Shown here in pieces: positions 8,233 through 17,263 of a DNA stretch of 64,000 nt (its first letter is position 1; each line of letters opens with the position of its first letter). The notes under the pieces were generated by a model. The model saw nothing but the letters and a program-made list of their open reading frames with translations, did not search any database and had not been told where the DNA came from. This DNA is from Paenibacillus ginsengarvi (lineage in GTDB: Bacteria > Bacillota > Bacilli > Paenibacillales > NBRC-103111): positions 1 through 64,000 of the forward strand of contig NZ_RBAH01000037.1 of NCBI RefSeq assembly GCF_003626695.1, written 5' to 3'. The position numbers were made by a program, and so were the translations under genes.

Positions 8233-9036
8233 GTGAAGTACAACGTAGTGAATCGGGGAGACGAAATATCGGTACGAACGAACAACCGATTCCACGAGCT
8301 TGCCGCCGAATGCGGCCTGACGCTAGATCCGGAACATCCCGACATCGTCGTGTCAATCGGCGGAGACGGCACGATGCTGCACGCGTTCCACCTGTACGCC
8401 GACCGCCTGGATCAAACGTCATTCGTCGGCATCCACACCGGACATCTCGGCTTTTACGCCGATTGGAAACCTATGGAGCTGGAAACGCTCATCCGCCATA
8501 TGGCTGCCGGAGCCGAATCGTTCCGGACGGTCAAATATCCGATCATCGAAATCCAAATCGTGACCGGCCAGGGGATGGAGACGTATCTTGCGCTGAACGA
8601 GTGTACGCTTAAAGGTGTCGAAGGCACGCTTGTCGCCGAGCTTCGCATCAACGACGAGCGATTCGAGATGTTCCGCGGCGACGGCATCTGCATCTCGACG
8701 CCGACGGGCAGCACCGGCTATAATCGCAGTTTGAACGGAGCGATCCTGCATCCGTCGCTCGAAGCGGTACAGATCGCCGAGATGGCTTCGCTGAACAACC
8801 GCGTATACCGGTCGCTAGGCTCCTCCATTGTGCTGCCGAAGCACCACCACTGCGACATTTACCCGAAAAAGGGGCAAAAAATATTGCTGACGCTTGACCA
8901 TTTGAATATGCAGCTTTCGGACTTGGTCTCGATTCGATGCATGGTTGCGGACCGCAAAGTATCGTTCGTGCGTTTCCGCCCGTTCCCGTTCTGGAACCGG
9001 GTGCGCGAATCGTTTATCGGCGATATTGTAGAATAG
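8233..9036 (+). CDS. nadK: NAD kinase
   Basis: The enzyme phosphorylates NAD to NADP. The signature GGDGTM is at residues 43-48, and the conserved NE (ALNECTLKG) and STPTGSTGYNRS motifs follow. The length of 267 residues is typical of the Gram-positive type. The start is GTG at 8233, preceded by AAGGAGG with 8-9 nt spacing. It is transcribed alone and ends at the terminator at 9062-9110. Confidence 0.95.
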   Translation: MKYNVVNRGDEISVRTNNRFHELAAECGLTLDPEHPDIVVSIGGDGTMLHAFHLYADRLDQTSFVGIHTGHLGFYADWKPMELETLIRHMAAGAESFRTVKYPIIEIQIVTGQGMETYLALNECTLKGVEGTLVAELRINDERFEMFRGDGICISTPTGSTGYNRSLNGAILHPSLEAVQIAEMASLNNRVYRSLGSSIVLPKHHHCDIYPKKGQKILLTLDHLNMQLSDLVSIRCMVADRKVSFVRFRPFPFWNRVRESFIGDIVE

Positions 9037-9061
9037 CTTTGATATTGACAAATAGGACAAG

Positions 9062-9110
9062 CAAACAGCCTGCCGCCGCCCCCGGATCGGGCGTGGAAAC
9101 AGGCTGTTTG
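9062..9110. terminator. Terminator after nadK
   Basis: CAAACAGCCTG (9062-9072) pairs perfectly with CAGGCTGTTTG (9100-9110). It lies between convergent nadK and the OsmC gene and may serve both. Confidence 0.8.
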
Positions 9111-9171
9111 TTCGTCGTCTTCTAGATAGGCGAGCCGAAGCTGGTGCAGCGCTTCCCCTCCCGCCGCTGGC

Positions 9172-9615
9172 TCAGTTTTCGATGACGATGCCGTTTAATT
9201 TCAAATTGACCGGATTTGCTATCGTATCGCCTACAGGGCATGTCCGTTCCAAAAATTCGATGAACTGCTCGACCTGTTCGCGGGGAGAGTCGGTCTTGAT
9301 ATGGAATGTATAGCGGATGTCCGAATACCCTTTGCGAACATCGGATTTGTTGAAGAAGCCGTCCAGGTCGATATCGCCCTCCAGCTCAACCCAGAAGCCG
9401 TCCAGACGGACGTTGAACTTTCTCGCATATACTCTCGCCACGATCGATTGGCAGGCGCCAAGCGCGCCAAGAACCGCTTCGACCGGGTTCATGCCCGTAT
9501 CGGTTCCGCCCAGGCTTTTCGGTTCGTCAATCGTCAGCTCGAAGTTCCTCGATTGGACTTTGACGACGACCCCCTCTTGCAAATGCGCGGTTGCTTTGAA
9601 CGTTTCCACTGCCAT
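9172..9615 (-). CDS. OsmC family peroxiredoxin
   Basis: OsmC/Ohr proteins reduce organic hydroperoxides through two cysteines. Here they are in GACQSIVARVYA and in ERTCPVGDTIAN, at the expected positions, and the conserved GGTDTGMNPVEAVLGALGAC precedes the first. The length of 147 residues is normal. The set of residues fits the OsmC/YhfA-like branch, so the substrate is less certain than for Ohr. It is transcribed alone, convergent with nadK. Confidence 0.9.
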   Translation of the reverse strand: MAVETFKATAHLQEGVVVKVQSRNFELTIDEPKSLGGTDTGMNPVEAVLGALGACQSIVARVYARKFNVRLDGFWVELEGDIDLDGFFNKSDVRKGYSDIRYTFHIKTDSPREQVEQFIEFLERTCPVGDTIANPVNLKLNGIVIEN

Positions 9616-9748
9616 GCTGCATCACTCCTGCTCCCATGAGGTTTCCAATATATTTCCATCATAACACACTTATCCTATAATGTTAATCGGATTTGTTGAA
9701 AAACAGCAATTTTCAGACGCTTTCACAGCGCTCTACATCGCCGAGCGC

Positions 9749-9783
9749 GAAAAGGAGCTCCGCCAAAGGGCGAAGCTCCCTTC
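9749..9783 (-). terminator. Terminator after the small Sm-like protein gene
   Basis: On the minus strand GGAGCTTCGCC and GGCGGAGCTCC form a stem followed by TTTTCGCG. It lies about 20 nt past the stop at 9803. Confidence 0.8.
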
Positions 9784-9802
9784 CTGTCTGCCGGCAAGCC
9801 GG

Positions 9803-10117
9803 TTACAGCAGCGAAATGACCAGCAGATTGTAGAGCACCAAAGGCAAAATAACGTTGTTGTACGCGGAAGCCTGAGCCAGCGGATTAAAAAAGGCACGCG
9901 CATCCTGCGCTCTGACGCCCAGATACAAATAGTGGTCGTCCATGCTGACAAGAACGCCCTCATGAACTTGACCGTCCATCAGTTGGACGCGGACCGGACG
10001 ATTCGCCCATTGGCGTCCTACTTCGTGAAGCCTATCATGGCAAGACTTCATGGCCTGGATGAAATGCGGATCGGCCTGATATACAGGCTGCTGCGCTGGA
10101 ATAGAGCCGCTCGACAT
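9803..10117 (-). CDS. Hypothetical small protein with an Sm-like strand pattern
   Basis: The 104-residue protein is not assigned to a named family by me. The stretch VRVQLMDGQVHEGVLVSMDD followed by HYLYLGV has the strand-turn-strand look of an Sm/Hfq-like barrel. The C-terminus is hydrophobic (NNVILPLVLYNLLVISLL) and could be a membrane segment. The start at 10117 is preceded by GGAGGGATAGTTTC. A longer reading to 10213 lacks a site. A similar pattern occurs in the protein at 47972-48358. Confidence 0.75.
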   Translation of the reverse strand: MSSGSIPAQQPVYQADPHFIQAMKSCHDRLHEVGRQWANRPVRVQLMDGQVHEGVLVSMDDHYLYLGVRAQDARAFFNPLAQASAYNNVILPLVLYNLLVISLL

Positions 10118-10260
10118 GAAACTATCCCTCCGTTTGCATGTTGTTAGGCTATATCCTATGCAAGCGCCCAGCTTTGTGTGCAAAGACGCTGCCAGACGAG
10201 CGGCTTCGCACACAAAATTATTAAAGAGACGAACCCGGATGCTACCCGCGTTACCCGCGC

Positions 10261-12519
10261 TTATGCGCCGTCGGCCGGTCTGAATACCTTGAGTGCGTTC
10301 CGCAGCTCGTGGCCGAGCTGCTCCAACTGCTCGCCCGTTCTCACGAGCTCCCCGCCCGATTCATGCTGATCGCGGATCAGGCTGGCCACGCTTTCCGTCG
10401 TTGCCGTCGATTCCTCCGATACGGCGCTTACCTGCATCATCATGCCGGACAGCTCCTCTTGCGCTTCCATCGAAAATTGCAGCGAAGTCCAAACCTGCTG
10501 GAAGCTGTCCATAAACTGTGTCATCGACGTTTGCACATGACGGAAAATCTCCTGCGAGGACCGCGATATATCGCTTTGACGCGCAAAGATCGGCAGCGAT
10601 TCGGCTACAAGCCGGCTCGTCTCGCCCATTTCCGTCTGAATGCCGCCGATCACTTCCTCGACCGAAGCGATCGATTCCTTCGACTGATTCGCCAAGCTGC
10701 GAATTTCTTTGGCTACGACCATAAACCCTTTGCCCGCTTCGCCGGCCGAAGCGGCTACGATCGAAGCGTTCAGCGACAAGATGTTGATCTGCTTCGATAT
10801 ATTGCCGACAATATCGAGCACGACGGATATCGACTCCGTGCCGGCCTGCAGACGGCCCATCCGTTCGCTCAGCGACGATACGATGCTTTCGGCCTGCTGG
10901 TTGTACTCGGCCAGCTCTCCGACCGCGACCGCACCGCTTTTGCCCGATTCCTCCACCTGCGAAGCGATCTCTTTCATCTCGCGATTGACCTCAAGCACGT
11001 CGTTCAGCCGCTTCGTCATCTCCCCGGTCAAAGCGCTGCTCTGCTCCGCATCGCGCGACAGGCTGTCCGCCCCGGACGATACCTCGTTCATGGCGACGGC
11101 GATTTCGCCGGAGGCGTCGCGGGAGCGCTGCACCAATTCGTTGATTCGCTCGGTCGCCTGCATGAGGCGATCGGACGATTGCCCCGTCTGCGCCACGATA
11201 CTGCCGATCCGCTCCATCATGCTGTCGAAGCTTCTGCTTACCGAGCCGATCTCGTCGCTCCGATTCATATTCAGCCGGACGTTCAGATCCCCCTGTTCGG
11301 CTTGACGCATTTTCGTCACGGCGCTCATAAGCGGCGAACCGATTGTCCGGTAACACCACAGCCCGAGCAGTAGAGCAAGCACCGCGCCGCCGATGGCGAG
11401 GAAAATCAGACTGTTCGCAATCGCTTTCGCGTCTTCCAGAAGCTTGTCCTCCGGAATGGCCCCGACAAGCGTCCATTCCGTATTTTGCAAAGCCTTCACG
11501 GACGTCAAATATCCTTTGTTCTCGCCCTCGATCGATACGGCAGCCGGCTGGCCAAGCACAGTCCCTTCGCGATTGGAGTACAAGCTGTTGCCGGCATTCG
11601 TGACCAGATGAATGTCGCCGATGCCGCCGAAGTTAATCGGCTTAAGCAAATTTTCGAAGAAGGCAAGCTTGAATTCGATAATGAGCACGTCCGCCCACTT
11701 CTGATCCTCCGCGCTCCAGAACGATTTGGCGACGGCGAAGACGCGTGACTCTTCGTCGGCAATTAGGAACGAGCCTTTTTGCGGCGGCAAGTACACGTTC
11801 TTGCCCTTTGCCTTCACTGCTTCAGTCGCCCACTCCGTATCGTACAGGCTGCTCGTCCGCACTTTGCCGGAGCTGCTGAACGTCTGATTCTCGCCGTTAA
11901 ACCGGATCATGCCGATCGAGAACACCATGTCCGAGTTCGTCATCGCGTACGCCGAAATATACGTATTGATCGCGGAATCCAGCGCCGCTTTGTTCGTATT
12001 CAGCACGTTGTAACGGGTCATGATCGCGTTTTTCGTTTGCGAGGCGCGCGCGATGTCCTCGTTCAGCTTGATGCGCTCGCTCGAATCGGTCGCTTTGCCG
12101 GCCTGCCCGGTTTTCTGGGCGATCTCGTCGTCCAGCGAACGAATTTGCGCGAGCAATTGTTTATATTCCTTCGCCTCCGGCTCCGTCTGCGGCTCCAAAT
12201 TACGCCGGTCCTTCGTTGTATACTGATTTTTGTCCGCATAGATGGCGAGCTGGTTAAACGTGCCGTCCATCACCTTGAACCACCGGTCCGCGTTGTTCGC
12301 GGCGTCCTGAACGACTTGCACCATATTGCTGCCGACCTTTTGCTTGAGCGCGTTCGCGGAAATCTGATACGCGATCATTCCGGCCGCGGCGCTGGCCACC
12401 ACGATACTAGCGAGGAAGGCTGCGAAAAGCTTGAAGCCGATCGATCGGTACCATCCCTTTTGCAAGCGAATCGCCCCAAGGAACCGGCTCAGATTCATTT
12501 TCTTTCCCATCATCAACAT
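10261..12519 (-). CDS. Methyl-accepting chemotaxis protein
   Basis: This is a transmembrane chemoreceptor that would signal to CheA/CheW. A membrane segment near residues 28-48 is followed by a large extracellular domain (about 50-370) of dCache type, a second membrane segment near 372-393, a HAMP domain, and a C-terminal signalling domain with the hairpin region around KQINILSLNASIVAASAGE. That reads NASIVAASAGEAGKGF where most receptors have NAAIEAARAGEAGRGF, so the tip is a somewhat divergent class. The ligand is unknown. Several ATG codons near the start (12519, 12513, 12510) are possible after a GGGGG stretch. No che genes are nearby. Confidence 0.9.
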   Translation of the reverse strand: MLMMGKKMNLSRFLGAIRLQKGWYRSIGFKLFAAFLASIVVASAAAGMIAYQISANALKQKVGSNMVQVVQDAANNADRWFKVMDGTFNQLAIYADKNQYTTKDRRNLEPQTEPEAKEYKQLLAQIRSLDDEIAQKTGQAGKATDSSERIKLNEDIARASQTKNAIMTRYNVLNTNKAALDSAINTYISAYAMTNSDMVFSIGMIRFNGENQTFSSSGKVRTSSLYDTEWATEAVKAKGKNVYLPPQKGSFLIADEESRVFAVAKSFWSAEDQKWADVLIIEFKLAFFENLLKPINFGGIGDIHLVTNAGNSLYSNREGTVLGQPAAVSIEGENKGYLTSVKALQNTEWTLVGAIPEDKLLEDAKAIANSLIFLAIGGAVLALLLGLWCYRTIGSPLMSAVTKMRQAEQGDLNVRLNMNRSDEIGSVSRSFDSMMERIGSIVAQTGQSSDRLMQATERINELVQRSRDASGEIAVAMNEVSSGADSLSRDAEQSSALTGEMTKRLNDVLEVNREMKEIASQVEESGKSGAVAVGELAEYNQQAESIVSSLSERMGRLQAGTESISVVLDIVGNISKQINILSLNASIVAASAGEAGKGFMVVAKEIRSLANQSKESIASVEEVIGGIQTEMGETSRLVAESLPIFARQSDISRSSQEIFRHVQTSMTQFMDSFQQVWTSLQFSMEAQEELSGMMMQVSAVSEESTATTESVASLIRDQHESGGELVRTGEQLEQLGHELRNALKVFRPADGA

Positions 12520-12702
12520 ACCCCCAACCTTGTGCTCATGGATTAGTCGAGGCCTGTTCCTGATCTAGTTGTAAAGGCTTACTTTTTTCCCGGGAACATG
12601 CCCTTCCCTCTATTGTAATGGAATAAATATGAATTTTATGTGAGCTTTTCCGACAAAAAACACGTTTTTTTCAACAAATTAGTTCTTCTGCCGTTCCCAA
12701 AC

Positions 12703-12737
12703 GAAAAAAGAAGCGTCCGATTACGTGAACGCTTCAT
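12703..12737 (-). terminator. Terminator after the efflux adaptor gene
   Basis: On the minus strand GAAGCGTTC and GGACGCTTC form a stem followed by TTTTTTCG. It lies about 25 nt beyond the stop of the adaptor gene. Confidence 0.8.
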
Positions 12738-12761
12738 CGTCCGTCGACCGAGGCCGAATCG

Positions 12762-13784
12762 TCAGTTGTTTAGGATTACCTGCTGGCCGGCCTTGAGTCC
12801 TCTGCGGATTTCGACCTCGGTTGCGGTTTCCAGCCCTTTCTCCACATCGATTTCCTTGCGGCTGTCCCCGTCCTTCACATGAACGAAGTTGCGGCCCTGA
12901 TAAGACCTCAGCCCCACACGGGGAATCGTGAGAACGTTTTCTTTTTTGTCGGTCACAATCGTCACATCGCCTTGCGAACCAAACTGCGCGCCTGGAGGGA
13001 TGCCGTCCATCTCGATCAGCACCGTTCTCGCGTTGCGGTCGCTCATCTGCTGCGACGTAGCCGTCGGAGCCGTTCGGGGCGTCTGCACGACTTTGCCGGT
13101 GTACACTTTGCCGTTAAACGTAATCTCTGCCGTCATATCTTTCTCGATAGCGGATAAGTCCGCGCCGATCGTGGACGAGTACTGGAACAGCATCTGCTGC
13201 GGATCGGCCAGAGCGATGACGTCCTTATACGACGTAATTGTATCGCCAGGCTTCATAAAATCTAGAAATACAACTTTGCCGGCCCGCTCGGCCAGCAGTT
13301 TCGTCTTCGCCAGGTTCTGCTCCAAGCCTTCCAGCCTCGCCTGCTCCACTTCCCGGTTCAAACCGGCCAGCCGCAGCTTCTCCTTGTCGTCATCGCCCTT
13401 GGCCGTCTCCAGACTATCCTCCGCCTTCGCGACCACCAGCTTCTGCTGGGCGATTTTCAGCGGCATGTCGCCCGGATCGAGCTCCAGCAGCACATCGCCT
13501 TTATTCACCGTATCGCCGGGCTGTGCGCGAATCACGCCAAGCTTGCCGCCGATCGTATACTGGTAATACTTCGGAGACGACGGTATGAAAACGCCGACTC
13601 CGCGTATCTGCTTGACGAGGGAACCGCTCTTCACCTCGTACAGCTCTTCCTTCTTCTTGACGGGTTTAAGCAGCTCCGGCTTCGCTTCCGCTCCGCTGCT
13701 AACGTACGAGCAGCCGGCCTGAACGGCCGCCAGCGCGCCGAGGAGCAGCAAGACCACCCATCGTCCTTTCGCTACATGGAACAA
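12762..13784 (-). CDS. Efflux transporter periplasmic-adaptor (HlyD/MacA-like) lipoprotein
   Basis: The product resembles membrane fusion proteins of MacA type. It has a lipoprotein signal with AVQAGC (Cys24), a biotinyl-lipoyl half motif (IRAQPGDTVNKGDVLLELD), a predicted helical hairpin at about 110-165, the second lipoyl half (AERAGKVVFLDFMKPGDTI) and a C-terminal barrel ending in VEIRRGLKAGQQVILN. In Firmicutes such adaptors usually pair with an ABC ATPase and a MacB-type permease. None is present here, so it is an orphan or its partners are elsewhere. It lies 30 nt from yutD and may be cotranscribed with it. Confidence 0.85.
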   Translation of the reverse strand: MFHVAKGRWVVLLLLGALAAVQAGCSYVSSGAEAKPELLKPVKKKEELYEVKSGSLVKQIRGVGVFIPSSPKYYQYTIGGKLGVIRAQPGDTVNKGDVLLELDPGDMPLKIAQQKLVVAKAEDSLETAKGDDDKEKLRLAGLNREVEQARLEGLEQNLAKTKLLAERAGKVVFLDFMKPGDTITSYKDVIALADPQQMLFQYSSTIGADLSAIEKDMTAEITFNGKVYTGKVVQTPRTAPTATSQQMSDRNARTVLIEMDGIPPGAQFGSQGDVTIVTDKKENVLTIPRVGLRSYQGRNFVHVKDGDSRKEIDVEKGLETATEVEIRRGLKAGQQVILNN

Positions 13785-13814
13785 GCCTGTCGCCTCCCAA
13801 GCTTTGTATCGATT

Positions 13815-14339
13815 TCACTTCGGATTGCTTTGCGGCTGCTGCTGCCGCTCGGGCCTCGCCTGGCGTTCCTGGCGTTCGGGCCGTTCGTGGCGCGCCTGCC
13901 GCTCGTGACGTTCTGGGCGCTCATGGCGTTCTTGACGCTCCGGGCGCTCATGACGCTCGTGTTTGGGATGCTGATGCTGGCGCTGATGCTCGCCTTGCGG
14001 CAAGCTTGTCTGCTTCGGCGCTTCGCCCGCATTCGTTTGCGGGGGCAGCTCGCCCTGCGGCTTGCCGCTGCCGATTTTGCGCAAAATGAAGTACGCGCAG
14101 CCGAAATTGCAATATTCGTTCAAATAATCGTGAATGCCGGACACACAAGTATCCTTGTTGCCATTCTTGTTGCTTTCCGTAAAAAAGCCCTTCAGCCGCA
14201 GCTGGCTGTAGCCCCAGTCGCCCACGATGTAGTCGTAGCGCTCCAGCACCTCGCTGAAACGGTCCCGGAACGCCTCGAAATTGTAGCCGTTTTTGTGCTC
14301 CTGCACGAGCTCGTACGTTTTGCTTCCGATATGGATCAC
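13815..14339 (-). CDS. yutD: YutD family protein with a long Arg/Glu/His-rich repetitive tail
   Basis: Residues 1-90 match YutD-like proteins (MIHIGSKTYELVQEHKNGYN, RYDYIVGDWGYSQLRLKGFF, CAYFILRKIG), whose role is unknown. Residues of about 118-170 form a low-complexity tail built from HERPERQE-like units. Bacillus YutD lacks such a tail as far as I know. The tail is charged, lacks hydrophobic residues and is likely disordered. The gene lies 39 nt downstream of lipA on the same strand, as in the related Bacillus neighbourhood. Confidence 0.88.
   Translation of the reverse strand: MIHIGSKTYELVQEHKNGYNFEAFRDRFSEVLERYDYIVGDWGYSQLRLKGFFTESNKNGNKDTCVSGIHDYLNEYCNFGCAYFILRKIGSGKPQGELPPQTNAGEAPKQTSLPQGEHQRQHQHPKHERHERPERQERHERPERHERQARHERPERQERQARPERQQQPQSNPK
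13820..13990 (-). repeat. Short tandem coding repeats in yutD
   Basis: The DNA is made of imperfect copies of a 9- to 12-nt unit coding for HERPE/RQE variants (GCGTTCNGGCCGTTCGTGGC-like on the plus strand). Such arrays can change in length by slippage. Confidence 0.7.
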
Positions 14340-14378
14340 AGCGGTTTCCTCCTAACGCCGGCTGGACGGCGGCCCCGA

Positions 14379-15266
14379 TTAAGAACGCGCATGGGCCGCT
14401 TGCACCTGCTCATGGGCATGATACGAACTGCGGACGAGCGGCCCGGATTCGACATGGCGGAAGCCCCGCTTCATGCCTTCCTCCTTAAGCCCCGCGAACT
14501 GCTCGGGCGTGTAATACTCCACTACGCGCAGATGCTGCTTCGTTGGCTGCAAATATTGGCCGATCGTCATAATATCGCAATCCACGGCGCGCAGATCGTC
14601 CATCGTCCGCAAGATTTCGTCCCACGTTTCGCCGACGCCGACCATAATGCTCGACTTGGTCGGGATGCTCGGCGCCATCTGCTTCGATCGGGCCAGAAGC
14701 TCCAGCGAACGGGCATACTTCGCCTTGGAGCGCACCCGGTCCGACATCCGCTCGACCGTCTCCATATTGTGGTTCAAAATGTCCGGCTTCGCCTCCATGA
14801 CGATGCGCAGCGTCTCCTCGTTACCCATGAAATCGGGAATGAGCACTTCCACCGAGCATAACGGCATCCGGCTGCGGATCGCGCGGATCGTCTCGGCAAA
14901 AATGGAAGCGCCTCCGTCCGCCAAATCGTCTCTGGCTACCGAAGTTACGACGCAGTGGCGCAGTCCCATCTGTTCGGCTGCTTCCGCCACGCGCTCCGGC
15001 TCCTGAAGATCCAGTTCCGTCGGCAAACCGGATTTGACCGCGCAAAACCGGCACGCCCGCGTGCAAATATCGCCCAGAATCATAAACGTCGCCGTCCGGT
15101 TCGCCCAGCATTCGTGAATATTCGGGCATTTCGCTTCCTCGCAGACGGTATGCAGCGTCTTCGAGCGCATCGTTTCTTTCAATTGCTTCACATTATCGTA
15201 ATCTTCGCCTGCCGGCAGCTTGATTTTGAGCCATTCCGGCTTGCGGAGCGTTTGTTTGGTCGACAT
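14379..15266 (-). CDS. lipA: Lipoyl synthase
   Basis: This radical SAM enzyme inserts two sulfurs into octanoyl groups to make lipoate. The auxiliary cluster cysteines are C42, C47 and C53 (CEEAKCPNIHEC), and the radical SAM cysteines C68, C72 and C75 (CTRACRFC). The final RSSYHA motif supplies the conserved serine. The length of 295 residues is normal. It is the first gene of a minus-strand group with yutD. Confidence 0.96.
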   Translation of the reverse strand: MSTKQTLRKPEWLKIKLPAGEDYDNVKQLKETMRSKTLHTVCEEAKCPNIHECWANRTATFMILGDICTRACRFCAVKSGLPTELDLQEPERVAEAAEQMGLRHCVVTSVARDDLADGGASIFAETIRAIRSRMPLCSVEVLIPDFMGNEETLRIVMEAKPDILNHNMETVERMSDRVRSKAKYARSLELLARSKQMAPSIPTKSSIMVGVGETWDEILRTMDDLRAVDCDIMTIGQYLQPTKQHLRVVEYYTPEQFAGLKEEGMKRGFRHVESGPLVRSSYHAHEQVQAAHARS

Positions 15267-15638
15267 GATGGATTCCCGCTTTCTATATCGAATGAATGTA
15301 TTATATCACGAAAGGGGGGATATTCCACGTCCGACCGTCTTATGCTCCCATTGTAACGAAGCGCGGGCGGAAAGGCAGGCTCGAACTTGTTGGAAAAGGT
15401 GTCGATTTGTTCGGTGCCTGCGGCTTGTGCCAAGTCCGATTCGTTTCGGCGCCTTGTGCCTGCCCCTGCTGCAAGCTTCACAAGAAGTCAGCTTTCGACT
15501 TTTCGCGCCACAGGTTTCGGTCCCTTCCTCATTGTGATACACTGCAAATAGAGAGATCGTTTACAACAGCACTCTCCGGAAAAACCGCAGAAGGATCGGA
15601 GCGGCGGAAGCGGAACGAGGCTATGGGAGGGGAAACGC

Positions 15639-16490
15639 ATGGACAGCGGATTGACACTGAAGCAAAAGGATGAACGGCTCGGCCGCATTCTTAAGGATAT
15701 GGGACGCGTCCTGATCGCTTTCTCCGGCGGTGTGGACAGCACCTTCGTTTTAAAAAGGGCGTTTCAGGAGCTCGGCGATAATGTGCTTGCGGTTACGGCC
15801 GCCTCGGAGACGTTCCCGACGCGCGAATTTGACGCCGCCGTCCGGCTGGCCGAGGATATGGGCGTTCGTTTGCACAAAACGGAAGTGAAGGAATTCGAGA
15901 ACGCGGCGTTCGTCGCCAACAACCCGGACCGCTGCTATCACTGCAAAACCGGTCTGTACTCGCATCTGCAATCGATGGCGAAGGAGCTCGGCTACCCGTT
16001 CATCGTGGATGGATCGAACGTCGACGATCTGGGCGACTACCGTCCGGGGCTGCAAGCGAAAACGGAGCAGGGCGTACGCAGCCCGCTGCAGGAAGCCGGC
16101 TTCCTGAAAGCGGAAATTCGCGAGCTGTCCAAGGAGCTTGGCCTGCGCACGTGGAACAAACCGTCGTTCGCCTGCCTGTCCTCTCGCATCCCTTACGGAA
16201 CGAAAATCGACAAAACGAAAATCGATCAGCTCGACGTTGCGGAAGACTTTTTGTACTCGCTCGGATTTTGGCAAGTGCGCGTGCGCCATCACGACAAGAT
16301 CGCGCGCATCGAGGTTATGCCGGACGAACTTCCCAAGGTGATCGAGCTGCACGATCAGATTCACCAGAAGCTGACTTCGATCGGCTTTACGTATGTCACG
16401 CTGGACCTGGCCGGCTATAAGACGGGAAGCATGAATGCGGTGTTGAAGAAGGAACTTCCGGTGACTGTAAAGGAAGAAGCCGCGCGATGA
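15639..16490 (+). CDS. larE: ATP-dependent sacrificial sulfur transferase LarE
   Basis: LarE adenylates and then sulfurates the pyridinium dicarboxylate intermediate of the nickel-pincer nucleotide cofactor of lactate racemase. The PP-loop SGGVDST is at residues 29-35. C179 in FACLSSRIPYG corresponds to the sacrificed cysteine of Lactobacillus plantarum LarE. The length of 283 residues fits. GGGAGGGGAAACGC precedes the ATG. It overlaps larB by 4 nt (ATGA). The 370 nt upstream hold no convincing gene, and GATACACT near 15534 might be part of a promoter. Confidence 0.93.
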   Translation: MDSGLTLKQKDERLGRILKDMGRVLIAFSGGVDSTFVLKRAFQELGDNVLAVTAASETFPTREFDAAVRLAEDMGVRLHKTEVKEFENAAFVANNPDRCYHCKTGLYSHLQSMAKELGYPFIVDGSNVDDLGDYRPGLQAKTEQGVRSPLQEAGFLKAEIRELSKELGLRTWNKPSFACLSSRIPYGTKIDKTKIDQLDVAEDFLYSLGFWQVRVRHHDKIARIEVMPDELPKVIELHDQIHQKLTSIGFTYVTLDLAGYKTGSMNAVLKKELPVTVKEEAAR

Positions 16491-17263
16491 ATGAACTGGA
16501 ACAGCTATTGCAGCAAGTAAAGGACGGCAGTCTGGATGTTCAGGATGCGAGGCGTCTTATCGGTGAAATGGCGCGCGAAGCGGACGGCAAAGTCGACGAC
16601 CTCGGCTTTGCCCAGCTTGATATCGAACGGGAGAAGCGGACCGGGTTCCCTGAGGTCATATTCGGAGAAGGCAAAACGACGGAGCAGCTCGTTGCCATTT
16701 TCCGCAGGCTGACCGAGCATTCCGACCGCGTGCTTGCCACCCGTATCGATGCCGAGAAGGCCGAAGCCGTGCTCGCCGCCGTTCCAGGCGCTACGTACCA
16801 TCAGGCCGCCCGGGCGCTGACCTGGTTCAAGAAGCCGATTTTGAGCGTGCATGACGGGTATGTTGCCGTCGTATGTGCCGGAACGTCCGATCTCCCCGTC
16901 GCCGAGGAAGCGGCGATCACGATCGAGTGCATGGGCAGCCATGTGGAAAAAGTGTATGATGTCGGGGTCGCGGGCATCCACCGGTTGTTCCGGCGGCTCC
17001 CGGTCATTCGCGGAGCGAACGTAATCGTCGTCGTCGCCGGCATGGAGGGCGCTCTGGCGAGCGTCGTCGGCGGGCTGGTGGACAAGCCGGTCATTGCCGT
17101 GCCGACCAGTATCGGTTACGGCGCCGCCTTCCACGGCGTTTCCGCCCTGCTGACGATGCTCAATTCCTGTGCGACCGGGGTCACCGTCGTTAATATCGAC
17201 AACGGGTTCGGCGCCGGATACAGCGCGGGCATGATCAACAAAAATATGTCGAAAAGGTCGTGA
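16487..17263 (+). CDS. larB: Nickel-pincer cofactor biosynthesis carboxylase LarB
   Basis: LarB carboxylates and hydrolyses nicotinic acid adenine dinucleotide to start synthesis of the nickel-pincer cofactor. The C-terminal half matches the PurE-like AIR carboxylase fold, with GTSDLPVAEEAA, GVAGIHRL, VIVVVAGMEGALASVVGGL and PTSIGYGAAFHG. The length of 258 residues is normal. It overlaps larE (ATGA) and larC1 (GTGA), so the three are tightly coupled. Confidence 0.93.
   Translation: MNELEQLLQQVKDGSLDVQDARRLIGEMAREADGKVDDLGFAQLDIEREKRTGFPEVIFGEGKTTEQLVAIFRRLTEHSDRVLATRIDAEKAEAVLAAVPGATYHQAARALTWFKKPILSVHDGYVAVVCAGTSDLPVAEEAAITIECMGSHVEKVYDVGVAGIHRLFRRLPVIRGANVIVVVAGMEGALASVVGGLVDKPVIAVPTSIGYGAAFHGVSALLTMLNSCATGVTVVNIDNGFGAGYSAGMINKNMSKRS

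Noticed and set aside
15267..15638. Possible Cys-rich small gene or riboswitch upstream of larE
   Set aside because: The open frames here contain clustered cysteines, but they lack a ribosome binding site and overlap the larE start region. I also see no known riboswitch pattern. It is left as a gene-free gap that probably carries the promoter.
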